In this document: one piece after another, positions 1 to 5,033 of the stretch
How positions within the stretch are numbered: position 1 is the first letter of the stretch
Layout of the letters: each line of letters begins with the position of its first letter
Program-made: the position numbers and the translations under genes
The notes under the pieces: model-generated
What the model was told of the DNA's origin: nothing
Seen by the model: only the letters and a program-made list of their open reading frames with translations
The model's database searches: none
NCBI GenBank assembly: GCA_051876105.1
Contig: JBJEHN010000038.1
Span: forward strand, 1 to 8,139
Origin: W2P13-069 sp051876105
GTDB lineage: Bacteria > Actinomycetota > Coriobacteriia > Coriobacteriales > QAMH01
Direction of reading: 5' to 3'
Length of the DNA stretch: 8,139 nt

Positions 1-699
1 GGCGCCCAGCTGCATCATGAGGGCGGCGTCTGCCGGGGTGGCGATGCCGCCGGCGGCGAAGTTGACGACGGGCAGCTTGCCGGTCTCCTTCACCTGGCGC
101 ACCAGCTCGACGGGCACCTGCAGGCGCTTTGCCTCCTCGAAGAGCTCGTCCTCGCGCAGGGACTGCACGTGGCGGATCTGGGAGTTGATGAGACGCATGT
201 GGCTCACGGCCTGGACGACGTCGCCGGTGCCGGGCTCGCCCTTGGTGCGGATCATGGTCGCGCCCTCGGCGATGCGGCGCAGTGCCTCGCCCAGGTCGCG
301 CGCGCCGCAGACGAAGGGAACGGCGAACTGGGTCTTGTCGATGTGGTAGACGTCGTCTGCGGGAGAGAGGACCTCGGACTCGTCGATGTAGTCGATGTCG
401 ATGGCCTGCAGGATCTGGGCCTCGACGAAGTGGCCGATGCGCACCTTGGCCATGACGGGGATGGAGACGGCCTCCTGGATGCCGCGGATCATGGCGGGGT
501 CGCTCATGCGTGAGACGCCGCCGGCGGCGCGGATGTCGGCCGGGATGCGCTCGAGGGCCATGACGGCGCAGGCGCCGGCTTCCTGGGCGATGCGGGCCTG
601 CTCGGGAGTGGTGACGTCCATGATGACGCCGCCCTTGAGCATCTGGGCCAGCTCGCGGTTGAGCTTGATGCGCTCTGCAGAGGCAGCGGGAGTGGTCAT
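1..699 (-). CDS. pdxS: Pyridoxal 5'-phosphate synthase lyase subunit PdxS (3' end cut by window edge)
   Basis: PdxS condenses ribose 5-phosphate, glyceraldehyde 3-phosphate and ammonia into PLP in the cytosol. The ammonia comes from the glutaminase PdxT, with which it forms a large complex. The visible 233 residues cover most of the (beta/alpha)8 barrel; the family is about 290-300 long, so roughly 60 C-terminal residues lie outside the window. Catalytic residues match the family: Asp28 in GGVIMDV, Lys85 in MAKVRIGH (the first covalent lysine) and Lys153 in IRTKGEPGTGD (the second lysine, in the phosphate loop). The GGVSRMSDP and FAAGGIATPADAALMMQLGA blocks are also typical. The ATG at 697-699 is supported by AAAGGA six bases upstream and by the conserved N-terminus. 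pdxT, if linked, would lie beyond the left edge. No pdxR regulator gene is in the window. Identification is very secure. Confidence 0.97.
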   Translation of the reverse strand, partial: MTTPAASAERIKLNRELAQMLKGGVIMDVTTPEQARIAQEAGACAVMALERIPADIRAAGGVSRMSDPAMIRGIQEAVSIPVMAKVRIGHFVEAQILQAIDIDYIDESEVLSPADDVYHIDKTQFAVPFVCGARDLGEALRRIAEGATMIRTKGEPGTGDVVQAVSHMRLINSQIRHVQSLREDELFEEAKRLQVPVELVRQVKETGKLPVVNFAAGGIATPADAALMMQLGA

Positions 700-705
700 T
701 GGGGT

Positions 706-711
706 TCCTTT
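706..711 (-). promoter_or_regulatory. Ribosome binding site of pdxS
   Basis: Read on the minus strand this is AAAGGA, six bases before the ATG at 697-699. It fixes the pdxS start. Confidence 0.8.
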
Positions 712-739
712 CGACAATGAGGGCGGAATGGGAGATACG

Positions 740-795
740 ATAGTCTCATTAGGACAGAAAATATAGTCCCAATAAATCCTATTAGCAAGGTAGGA
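740..795. promoter_or_regulatory. Candidate operator repeats over the pdxS promoter
   Basis: Two near-identical 11-mers, ATAGTCTCATT (740-750) and ATAGTCCCAAT (763-773), lie in the same orientation 23 bp apart. The second overlaps the -10 element. Read on the minus strand there are also two inverted pairs. TCCTA and TAGGA bracket the -35. TTGGGAC and GTCCTAA (6 of 7 complementary) bracket the -10. MocR-type PdxR regulators are known to bind direct repeats near pdxST promoters, so an operator is plausible. No PdxR gene is visible here and the regulator is unknown. Confidence 0.5.
760..788 (-). promoter_or_regulatory. Sigma70-type promoter of pdxS
   Basis: Read on the minus strand, a -35 TTGCTA (783-788) is followed after exactly 17 bases by a -10 TATATT (760-765). 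The match is 4/6 and 5/6 to consensus. Transcription would start near 753, giving a leader of about 54 bases. The stretch is clearly AT-rich against the GC-rich surroundings. Repeats overlap both elements (see the operator entry). Confidence 0.75.
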
Positions 796-821
796 ATTAT
801 TGAAGAATCCGCGTGCGTGGC

Positions 822-1073
822 TCAATCTGGGTGGGCGACACTCGGGATGCTCTGCAGCTCAAAGCGGTAGCGCTGCGTTGCCTGGGGGTACTTCTCGCGG
901 TCGACCTCGCTCAGGAACATCTCCTTGGGCCGCACCCACAGGGAGCAGTCGCCATAGAGCTTGCGGTAGACCACGTACTCGGTATCGTCTTCTGAAGAGC
1001 GGGCCACGTCTTCCACGAGGTAGAGGTCGCCCTTGAAGTGGCGGTAGATTCTGTTGAGTTCTAGCTCGCGCAT
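822..1073 (-). CDS. DUF1653 domain-containing protein
   Basis: An 83-residue protein that is almost entirely one DUF1653 domain. The recognisable core runs from about residue 9 to 58: IYRHFKGDLYLVEDVARSSED, then EYVVYRKLYGDCSLWVRPKEMFLSEVD. This matches the family pattern of a small, beta-rich, Tyr/Trp-rich cytosolic domain. Its biochemical function is not established, and none is assigned here. The ATG at 1071-1073 is preceded four bases upstream by AAGGAG (1078-1083, minus strand), which supports the start. The C-terminal tail after about residue 62 (KYPQATQRYRFELQS) resembles the family's usual closing strand. It lies between bsh and pdxS on the same strand, 122 bp before the pdxS start. 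That gap holds the pdxS promoter, so the two are probably separate transcription units. No promoter of its own was recognised, and read-through from bsh past the hairpins is possible. Confidence 0.88.
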   Translation of the reverse strand: MRELELNRIYRHFKGDLYLVEDVARSSEDDTEYVVYRKLYGDCSLWVRPKEMFLSEVDREKYPQATQRYRFELQSIPSVAHPD

Positions 1074-1093
1074 GTCGCTCCTTGTGCACGCGT

Positions 1094-1118
1094 GCCAACG
1101 GCAGCTGGCTGCCGTGGC
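1094..1118 (-). other. Hairpin in the leader of the DUF1653 gene
   Basis: ACGGCAG (1098-1104) and CTGCCGT (1109-1115) form a perfect 7-bp stem closed by a 4-base loop, CTGG. GCC (1094-1096) and GGC (1116-1118) extend it past a single bulged A. It sits 10 bases upstream of the Shine-Dalgarno of the DUF1653 gene. No U-tract follows, so it is not a classical terminator. It may influence translation or mark an RNA end, but this is inference. Confidence 0.4.
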
Positions 1119-1147
1119 GGGCTTGACCCATCCAACACTGTAAAGAT

Positions 1148-1184
1148 ACGCGGTGCGGGGGCGTCTGGCACCCCCGCACCGCGT
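1148..1184 (-). terminator. Strong hairpin, probable bsh terminator
   Basis: Arms at 1148-1161 and 1171-1184 form a perfect 14-bp GC-rich stem with a 9-base loop. It lies about 50 bases after the bsh stop codon and before the DUF1653 gene. The U-tract is weak: read on the minus strand the stem is followed by ATCTTTAC, and on the plus strand by TTAATC. No plus-strand gene precedes it, so bsh is the likely client. Termination versus RNA stabilisation cannot be decided from sequence. Confidence 0.6.
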
Positions 1185-1209
1185 TTAATCGCCCAATGCC
1201 CCGCACTGG

Positions 1210-1226
1210 CAGCCAAGTGATGGCTG
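1210..1226 (-). other. Small hairpin just after the bsh stop codon
   Basis: CAGCCA (1210-1215) and TGGCTG (1221-1226) pair perfectly around a 5-base loop, 8 bases beyond the bsh stop. It may be part of the same 3' end structure as the larger hairpin at 1148-1184. Confidence 0.3.
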
Positions 1227-1234
1227 TGGTGCGC

Positions 1235-2182
1235 CTACTTGCCGCTTATGAGGGCGCTCGAGCTCAAGTCGTAGTCATCAAGGCACCAGCTGTTGATGGC
1301 CGGGTCCTCGTAGGTGGAGTGGAAGAGCGTCTTGCTCTGGGCGCTGTAGCCCGAGGTGTAGATCGTGCGCTCTGTGTTGCCGGTCTTCATGATGGAGGCG
1401 CCCTCTACCATCGCCACGCCCTGCAAGCTGCGGAAGAGGCGGATCTTGTTCTCGTCGTCGCCCTCTTTGAGCGGGTAGTGGGCGTTGAGGTAGGCCGCGC
1501 GTACAAAGCGCGAGGTGGAGTAGTAGTCGCCGGGAAGGGAGCGCATGCCGCCGCCGGTGCCGTAGGCCTCGAGCTCGGCGCGGCCCCAGCTGCGTGCCTG
1601 CGGAACCTGAGGGCTCACCATGTAGTAGGAGCGCAGGTTCTCCAGGTGCCAGTCGAAGGCCGGCTGGTTGGCCAGGGTGTCGACGGGGTTGTCGTAGATG
1701 TGCATGCCGCTTGCGGTGTACTCGACCACGATGCTCTGCTCGGCATCCGCGATGATCCAGTGCAGGGCCGAAGGGTCCATCCCCGCGATCTTCACGCCCA
1801 CCACGGCGGCGTTGCTCAGCGCTGCGCGCGCCTGTTCACCGGTGGAGAAGTTGCGGCAGACCCACAGGGGCAGCTCGTAGGACGCGAGGTTGAGCTTGCC
1901 TTCGACGGGGGTGCTCTCGTACGCGGCAAAGCCGGCGAAGAAGAGGCCCGCGCAGCCCAGCCCGTCCTCGTTCATGCAGTCGAAGTAGAGCGGCGTGTCC
2001 TGGGCGGTGATGCCGATGCCGATGACCGCCTTGCGGCCGTCTGGCGTGGAGTCGAACTCCCAGCTGTGCTCCCAGCCACGGGGAGCGATGACGGGGTGCT
2101 CGCCGTAGCCGCACTCCCAGTCGAGGTTGCGCCCGAAGTACATCCCCCCGGACGCCGCGTTGAAGCGGATAGCAGTGCACAT
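1235..2182 (-). CDS. bsh: Bile salt hydrolase (choloylglycine hydrolase family, Ntn hydrolase)
   Basis: This family (EC 3.5.1.24) cleaves the amide bond of glycine- or taurine-conjugated bile acids, and a sister branch cleaves penicillin V. The start is set by chemistry: Met1 is removed so that Cys2 of MCTAIRF becomes the N-terminal nucleophile. An in-frame ATG 66 bases upstream would bury that Cys and can be dismissed. AGGAGG (2188-2193, minus strand) lies five bases before the chosen ATG. The product is 315 residues, normal for the family. Active-site residues present are Cys2, Arg18 and Asp21 (FGRNLDWE), Asn172 (LANQPAF) and Arg225 (SRFVRAAY, near family Arg228). The pocket position normally Asn in bile salt hydrolases or Tyr in penicillin V acylases reads Phe81 (AGLFFAGFAAY). 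There is no signal peptide, so it is cytosolic. It appears monocistronic, with a hairpin terminator downstream. The family is certain; substrate preference is not. Confidence 0.94.
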   Translation of the reverse strand: MCTAIRFNAASGGMYFGRNLDWECGYGEHPVIAPRGWEHSWEFDSTPDGRKAVIGIGITAQDTPLYFDCMNEDGLGCAGLFFAGFAAYESTPVEGKLNLASYELPLWVCRNFSTGEQARAALSNAAVVGVKIAGMDPSALHWIIADAEQSIVVEYTASGMHIYDNPVDTLANQPAFDWHLENLRSYYMVSPQVPQARSWGRAELEAYGTGGGMRSLPGDYYSTSRFVRAAYLNAHYPLKEGDDENKIRLFRSLQGVAMVEGASIMKTGNTERTIYTSGYSAQSKTLFHSTYEDPAINSWCLDDYDLSSSALISGK

Positions 2183-2187
2183 GGTTG

Positions 2188-2193
2188 CCTCCT
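2188..2193 (-). promoter_or_regulatory. Ribosome binding site that decides the bsh start
   Basis: Perfect AGGAGG on the minus strand, five bases before the ATG at 2180-2182. It confirms the start that exposes catalytic Cys2 and argues against the upstream in-frame ATG at 2246-2248. Confidence 0.85.
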
Positions 2194-2322
2194 GCCGTTC
2201 TAAGTGCCCGCATGCAAGCGGGGGAGAGGGATTGCCCTCCACGGCCATTGTGGCACGCCGGGGAACGCGCGCGACGTATTGTTGACGCCCTGTGGGCAGC
2301 GCTGCGCCGTGCCGTCATCTGC

Positions 2323-2352
2323 CGCAGCGGGCCATATGCGCCGCCCGCTGCG
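2323..2352. other. Perfect 10-bp inverted repeat upstream of the DAHP synthase promoter
   Basis: Arms CGCAGCGGGC (2323-2332) and GCCCGCTGCG (2343-2352) pair perfectly around a 10-base loop that contains CATATG. It ends 18 bp before the -35 of the DAHP synthase promoter. No T-tract follows on either strand, so a terminator is unlikely. An upstream protein-binding site or an insulating structure is possible. Confidence 0.4.
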
Positions 2353-2370
2353 CCAAGTTGCCCGCAAGCC

Positions 2371-2398
2371 TTGACCCCTGCCGTCGTTCGGTTAGAAT
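2371..2398 (+). promoter_or_regulatory. Sigma70-type promoter of the DAHP synthase gene
   Basis: TTGACC (2371-2376) is followed after 16 bases by TAGAAT (2393-2398). Each element matches consensus at 5 of 6 positions. The start of transcription would be near 2405, giving a leader of about 54 bases. This is the clearest promoter in the window. Confidence 0.82.
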
Positions 2399-2430
2399 GC
2401 CTTATAACACTTTGGCATAGACTTATAACA
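2397..2430 (+). promoter_or_regulatory. Candidate operator in the DAHP synthase leader
   Basis: A perfect 9-bp direct repeat CTTATAACA occurs at 2401-2409 and 2422-2430, spaced 21 bp or two helical turns. Overlapping it, ATGCC (2397-2401) and GGCAT (2414-2418) form an inverted repeat. The block covers the expected transcription start and is AT-rich. Aromatic-biosynthesis genes are often repressed from such sites. The regulator is unknown, and no regulator gene for it lies here. Confidence 0.5.
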
Positions 2431-2458
2431 AAACTCGTAAACGAGGTGAACGCAGACC

Positions 2459-3490
2459 ATGAACATGAACTTCGAGCGCAAGCTGCCTATCCCCATGGAA
2501 GTCAAGGAGATGTACCCGCTCTCTGCCAAGGGCGCGGCCCTGGTGGACCGCCGCCGCATCGAGATGGAGAAGATCTTCTCTGGCAACGACGACCGCATCG
2601 TCCTCATCATCGGCCCCTGCTCTGCAGACAACGAGGACTCCGTGATGGACTACATCACCCGCCTGGCAGAGGTGCAGCAGCAGGTCAAGGACAAGATCAT
2701 GATCGTGCCGCGCATCTACACCAACAAGCCGCGCACCACCGGCCAGGGCTACAAGGGCCTGGTGCACCAGCCGGACCCCACGGGCAACCCGGATGCCTTC
2801 AACGGCATCATCGCCACGCGCCAGCTCCACATGCGCGCCATCGACGAGACCGAGTTCACCTGCGCAGACGAGATGCTCTACCCGCAGAACTACAAGTACC
2901 TCGACGACATCCTGGGCTACGTGGCCGTGGGCGCGCGCTCTGTTGAGAACCAGGAGCACCGCCTGGTGGCAAGCGGCATCGAGGTCCCCGTGGGCATGAA
3001 GAACCCCACCTCCGGCGACTTGAGCGTCATGATGAACTCCATCACCGCCGGCCAGAGCCAGCACGACTTCATCTACCGCGGCTGGTCTGTGCAGTCGTAC
3101 GGCAACCCCTTCACCCACGCCATCATGCGCGGCTACACAGATGAGCAGGGCGGTGTCTACGCCAACTACCACTACGAGAACATCGTCAAGGTCAAGAGCC
3201 TCTACGATGCAAAGCCCGAGCTCAAGAACCCCGCTGTGGTCATCGACAGCAACCACTCCAACTCGCACAAGGACCCCTTCCAGCAGCCGCGCATCATCAA
3301 GGAGGTCCTCAACTACTGCAACTACAACAGCGAGCTCAAGGGGCTGATCAAGGGCTTCATGGTGGAGAGCTACATCGAAGACGGCAACCAGAAGCCTGGC
3401 GGCGGCGTGTACGGCAAGTCGATCACAGACGCCTGCCTCGGCTGGGAGAAGTCCGAGCGCCTGATCCTCGATATCGCCGACCTGTTGTAA
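2459..3490 (+). CDS. aroF: 3-deoxy-7-phosphoheptulonate (DAHP) synthase, type I-alpha
   Basis: It catalyses condensation of phosphoenolpyruvate with erythrose 4-phosphate to DAHP, the committed entry to the shikimate pathway, in the cytosol. The 343 residues match the AroF/AroG/AroH class in length (about 350). Expected metal ligands are Cys54 (IIGPCSADN), His266 (DSNHSNSHKD), Glu303 (GFMVESYIEDGNQ) and Asp324 (YGKSITDACLGW). Substrate-binding residues are Arg85, Lys90 and Arg92 in PRIYTNKPRTTGQGYKGL, Arg160 in GARSVENQEHR and Lys181 in VGMKNPTSGD. The YTNKPRTTGQGYKGLVHQPD loop is the non-enterobacterial version of FEKPRTTVGWKG. GAGGTG (2443-2448) lies ten bases before the ATG; an ATG two codons on (2465) is an alternative start. 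The gene has its own promoter and ends in tandem TAA stops. Which aromatic amino acid inhibits it cannot be told, so the isozyme letter is arbitrary. Confidence 0.95.
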   Translation: MNMNFERKLPIPMEVKEMYPLSAKGAALVDRRRIEMEKIFSGNDDRIVLIIGPCSADNEDSVMDYITRLAEVQQQVKDKIMIVPRIYTNKPRTTGQGYKGLVHQPDPTGNPDAFNGIIATRQLHMRAIDETEFTCADEMLYPQNYKYLDDILGYVAVGARSVENQEHRLVASGIEVPVGMKNPTSGDLSVMMNSITAGQSQHDFIYRGWSVQSYGNPFTHAIMRGYTDEQGGVYANYHYENIVKVKSLYDAKPELKNPAVVIDSNHSNSHKDPFQQPRIIKEVLNYCNYNSELKGLIKGFMVESYIEDGNQKPGGGVYGKSITDACLGWEKSERLILDIADLL

Positions 3491-3498
3491 TAATCTCG

Positions 3499-3511
3499 GC
3501 CTAACTTAGGC
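3499..3511. terminator. Small hairpin at the convergent DAHP synthase / orphan gene junction
   Basis: GCCTA (3499-3503) and TAGGC (3507-3511) pair perfectly around a 3-base loop. The hairpin lies between two convergent genes whose stops are 15 bases apart, and it includes the minus-strand stop codon. It lacks a U-tract on either strand, so it is a weak terminator candidate at best. Confidence 0.35.
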
Positions 3512-3787
3512 GCTGTCGCCCATGTTGAGGTTGCAGGACGTGAGCTTGTGCACGTGCTTGATGAGCTGCTCGGCTTGCTCGGCGGGCAGCTCCTCCATGC
3601 GCTGGGGCTCGTCTTGGAGCGCCAGCGTGCTGCGGATGAACTCCGCGTCCTCGTGCGTGATCTTGCCGCTCTCAAGGCAGTTGGCAAGAGCTGCCTCTAC
3701 TTTGAAGGTTTCCCCCGCGCGCGCCAGCTGCACCTGAAGCAGGCGCAGCGTGCCCTTGAGCTGGCGCTGGATGCTGATCTCTGGCAT
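3506..3787 (-). CDS. Small hypothetical protein, mostly helical
   Basis: I do not recognise this 93-residue protein. It begins MPEISIQRQLKGTLRLLQVQLARAGETFK and continues with charged, helix-forming sequence. It has a single Cys at 37 and another at 85, no membrane segment and no signal peptide. It is probably a soluble cytosolic protein. The ATG at 3785-3787 has only a G-run about nine bases upstream as a ribosome binding site. A possible -10, TAGAAT (3824-3829, minus strand), lies about 37 bases upstream, but no good -35 goes with it. It runs tail to tail with the DAHP synthase gene and stands alone. Support comes from its amino acid composition, which is more protein-like than the overlapping plus-strand frames, and from the tight convergent packing. 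It could still be spurious. Confidence 0.6.
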   Translation of the reverse strand: MPEISIQRQLKGTLRLLQVQLARAGETFKVEAALANCLESGKITHEDAEFIRSTLALQDEPQRMEELPAEQAEQLIKHVHKLTSCNLNMGDSA

Positions 3788-3924
3788 GGTGTGGCCCCCC
3801 GCTTCCCTCGTTTGCTGGGAATCATTCTAGGTGCTTTTGCCGTCTCTGGGGGTCCATTCGGCGCTTCTGGGGGCGCTCTCTTGCGCTTTTGAAAGAAAGC
3901 TGCAGCTCAGCGCGTATACACTGT

Positions 3925-3945
3925 TCTGAAACTATAGTTTTCAGA
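3925..3945. promoter_or_regulatory. Palindromic operator candidate before the membrane protein gene
   Basis: TCTGAAA (3925-3931) and TTTCAGA (3939-3945) are inverted arms around a central CTATAGT. The core AACTATAGTT (3930-3939) is itself a perfect 10-bp palindrome. It also contains TATAGT, a possible -10 without a visible -35. The right arm overlaps the start of the ribosome binding site, so a bound protein or an RNA fold could block expression. Confidence 0.45.
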
Positions 3946-3961
3946 AAGGACCATTCAAGCT

Positions 3962-4993
3962 GTGGCAAAGCGCTGGAATCTGATATTGCCCCTTGTGGTC
4001 CTGTGCATCGTTGCCGTGGTCGTCTACCTCAAGCGCGGGGACCTGGGCAACTTCATCGAGACGGTGCGCTCTGTCCAGCTCGTGCCCTTCCTCATCGCCT
4101 TTGCCTGCCTCTTCGGGCGCTACTTCACCCATGCCTGGGCCTACAAGGGCCTGTTCAGGCTGGTGGACGAGGAAGTGCCCTACACCCACGTGGTGCCGCT
4201 CGTGTTCAGCGTGACCTTTGCCAACGACTGCGCGCCCACCGCCGGCACCGCCGGCTCAGTGCTCATCGCCGGCTGGTGCTGCAAGCAGGGCATGGCAGGC
4301 GGCAAGTCTGTGAGCGTCGTCTTCTTGGAGAAGCTGGGCTACTTCGGCGGCTTTGCCGTGGTCATGCTCATCGGCGTGAGCATCCTGGTTGCAAGCGGGC
4401 AGATGCGCATGTACCTGGTGGCCGGCGCGGCCGTCATGGCGCTCATGATCGCGTTCGTGCTGGTGGTGCTCGTGCTGGGCTACCGCAGCCAGGGCACGCT
4501 GCTGTGCTTCATGGAGTGGCTTGCAGAGCTGGCGAACAGGGTCCTCGCCAAGCTAAAGCGCCGCGAGCTCGAGCCCTGGGCGCCACGCGTCACGGCCTCG
4601 TTCCACGAGGCAGCCGTCATGGTAGCCGGCAGGCCGCTGCCCGCGGTGGTGACCTTCCTGCGCTTTGTGCTGGCTCATGCCTTCGACTGCTGCTGCTTCA
4701 TCGCCACGGGCTTTGCCTTCGGGTTCACGCAGGTCCCGTTCCTCATCGCCGGCTACGTGGCGGGCTTCATCATCGCCACCTTCATCCTACAGACCATCGG
4801 CGCCGTCGAGGTCCTGATCGCGTTGCTGCTGGCCGCCTACGGGGCCGCGCCGGCTGTGGCGGCCGCCATGGCGCTGTGCTACCGCGGCCTGATCTTCTGG
4901 GTGCCCTTCGCCATCGGCGCCGTGTGCATCAACTTCACGGGGAGGGCCGGCAAGGTTTTTGCCAAGCGGCAGGACCCGCCGCTGATCAGCTAG
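3962..4993 (+). CDS. Lysylphosphatidylglycerol synthase TM region / UPF0104 family membrane protein (flippase-like)
   Basis: A 343-residue polytopic membrane protein with hydrophobic segments near 7-23, 40-57, 76-105, 117-146, 150-175, 228-258, 262-297 and 300-324. It resembles the stand-alone transmembrane domain of MprF-type proteins (LPG_synthase_TM). Family marks are DCAPTAGTAGSVLIAGW (89-105), GAVEVLIALLLAAYGAAP (280-297) and YRGLIFWVPFAIGA (308-321). There is no cytosolic lysyl-transferase domain, so it should not make lysyl-PG by itself. Members of this branch are annotated as putative lipid flippases or envelope proteins; the substrate is unknown. The start is GTG at 3962 with AAAGGA 11 bases upstream. 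It appears monocistronic and converges on a glycosyltransferase gene, 35 bases between stops. A shared envelope role for the two is suggestive only, as they are on opposite strands. Confidence 0.82.
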   Translation: MAKRWNLILPLVVLCIVAVVVYLKRGDLGNFIETVRSVQLVPFLIAFACLFGRYFTHAWAYKGLFRLVDEEVPYTHVVPLVFSVTFANDCAPTAGTAGSVLIAGWCCKQGMAGGKSVSVVFLEKLGYFGGFAVVMLIGVSILVASGQMRMYLVAGAAVMALMIAFVLVVLVLGYRSQGTLLCFMEWLAELANRVLAKLKRRELEPWAPRVTASFHEAAVMVAGRPLPAVVTFLRFVLAHAFDCCCFIATGFAFGFTQVPFLIAGYVAGFIIATFILQTIGAVEVLIALLLAAYGAAPAVAAAMALCYRGLIFWVPFAIGAVCINFTGRAGKVFAKRQDPPLIS

Positions 4994-5033
4994 CGTCTTG
5001 TGCGCGGGCTGCGCGCCCGTTGGGTGCGCTAGC
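4989..5033. terminator. Bidirectional terminator-like structure between convergent genes
   Basis: GCTAGCG (4989-4995) and CGCTAGC (5027-5033) form a perfect 7-bp inverted repeat. Each arm contains the TAG stop codon of one of the two convergent genes. Inside, CGGGC (5005-5009) and GCCCG (5015-5019) form a second stem with a 5-base loop. The symmetry suits a structure that works in both directions. There is no U-tract, so intrinsic termination is unproven. Confidence 0.45.

Larger units (their letters stand above)
2183..2458. other. Divergent intergenic region between bsh and the DAHP synthase gene
   Basis: This 276-bp stretch shows no convincing protein-coding gene. Reading frames crossing it are extensions or shadows of the flanking genes. 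It holds the bsh ribosome binding site, a short hairpin in the bsh leader (CCCGC 2207-2211 with GCGGG 2218-2222), a perfect 10-bp palindrome GCAGCGCTGC (2296-2305), a 10-bp stem hairpin (2323-2352), and the promoter and repeat-bearing leader of the DAHP synthase gene. I could not find a convincing minus-strand promoter for bsh. Confidence 0.7.

Noticed and set aside
1196..2203. Long plus-strand open frame of 335 codons opposite bsh
   Set aside because: It mirrors the bsh coding strand; the translation is rich in Val/Ala/Gly/His/Arg with no recognisable family, as expected for the antisense of a GC-rich gene.
2180..2248. Upstream in-frame ATG for bsh
   Set aside because: It would put 22 residues before MCT and hide the catalytic N-terminal Cys; the AGGAGG lies before the internal ATG.
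2341..2458. T-box or riboswitch in the DAHP synthase leader
   Set aside because: The leader from the predicted start is only about 54 bases, too short, and shows no T-box motif or terminator/antiterminator pair.
2423..3268. Minus-strand open frame of 281 codons across the DAHP synthase gene
   Set aside because: Antisense shadow of a gene with all catalytic residues intact.
3962..4993. Full MprF lysylphosphatidylglycerol synthase
   Set aside because: The protein ends after the membrane domain; no cytosolic aminoacyl-transferase domain follows in any frame.
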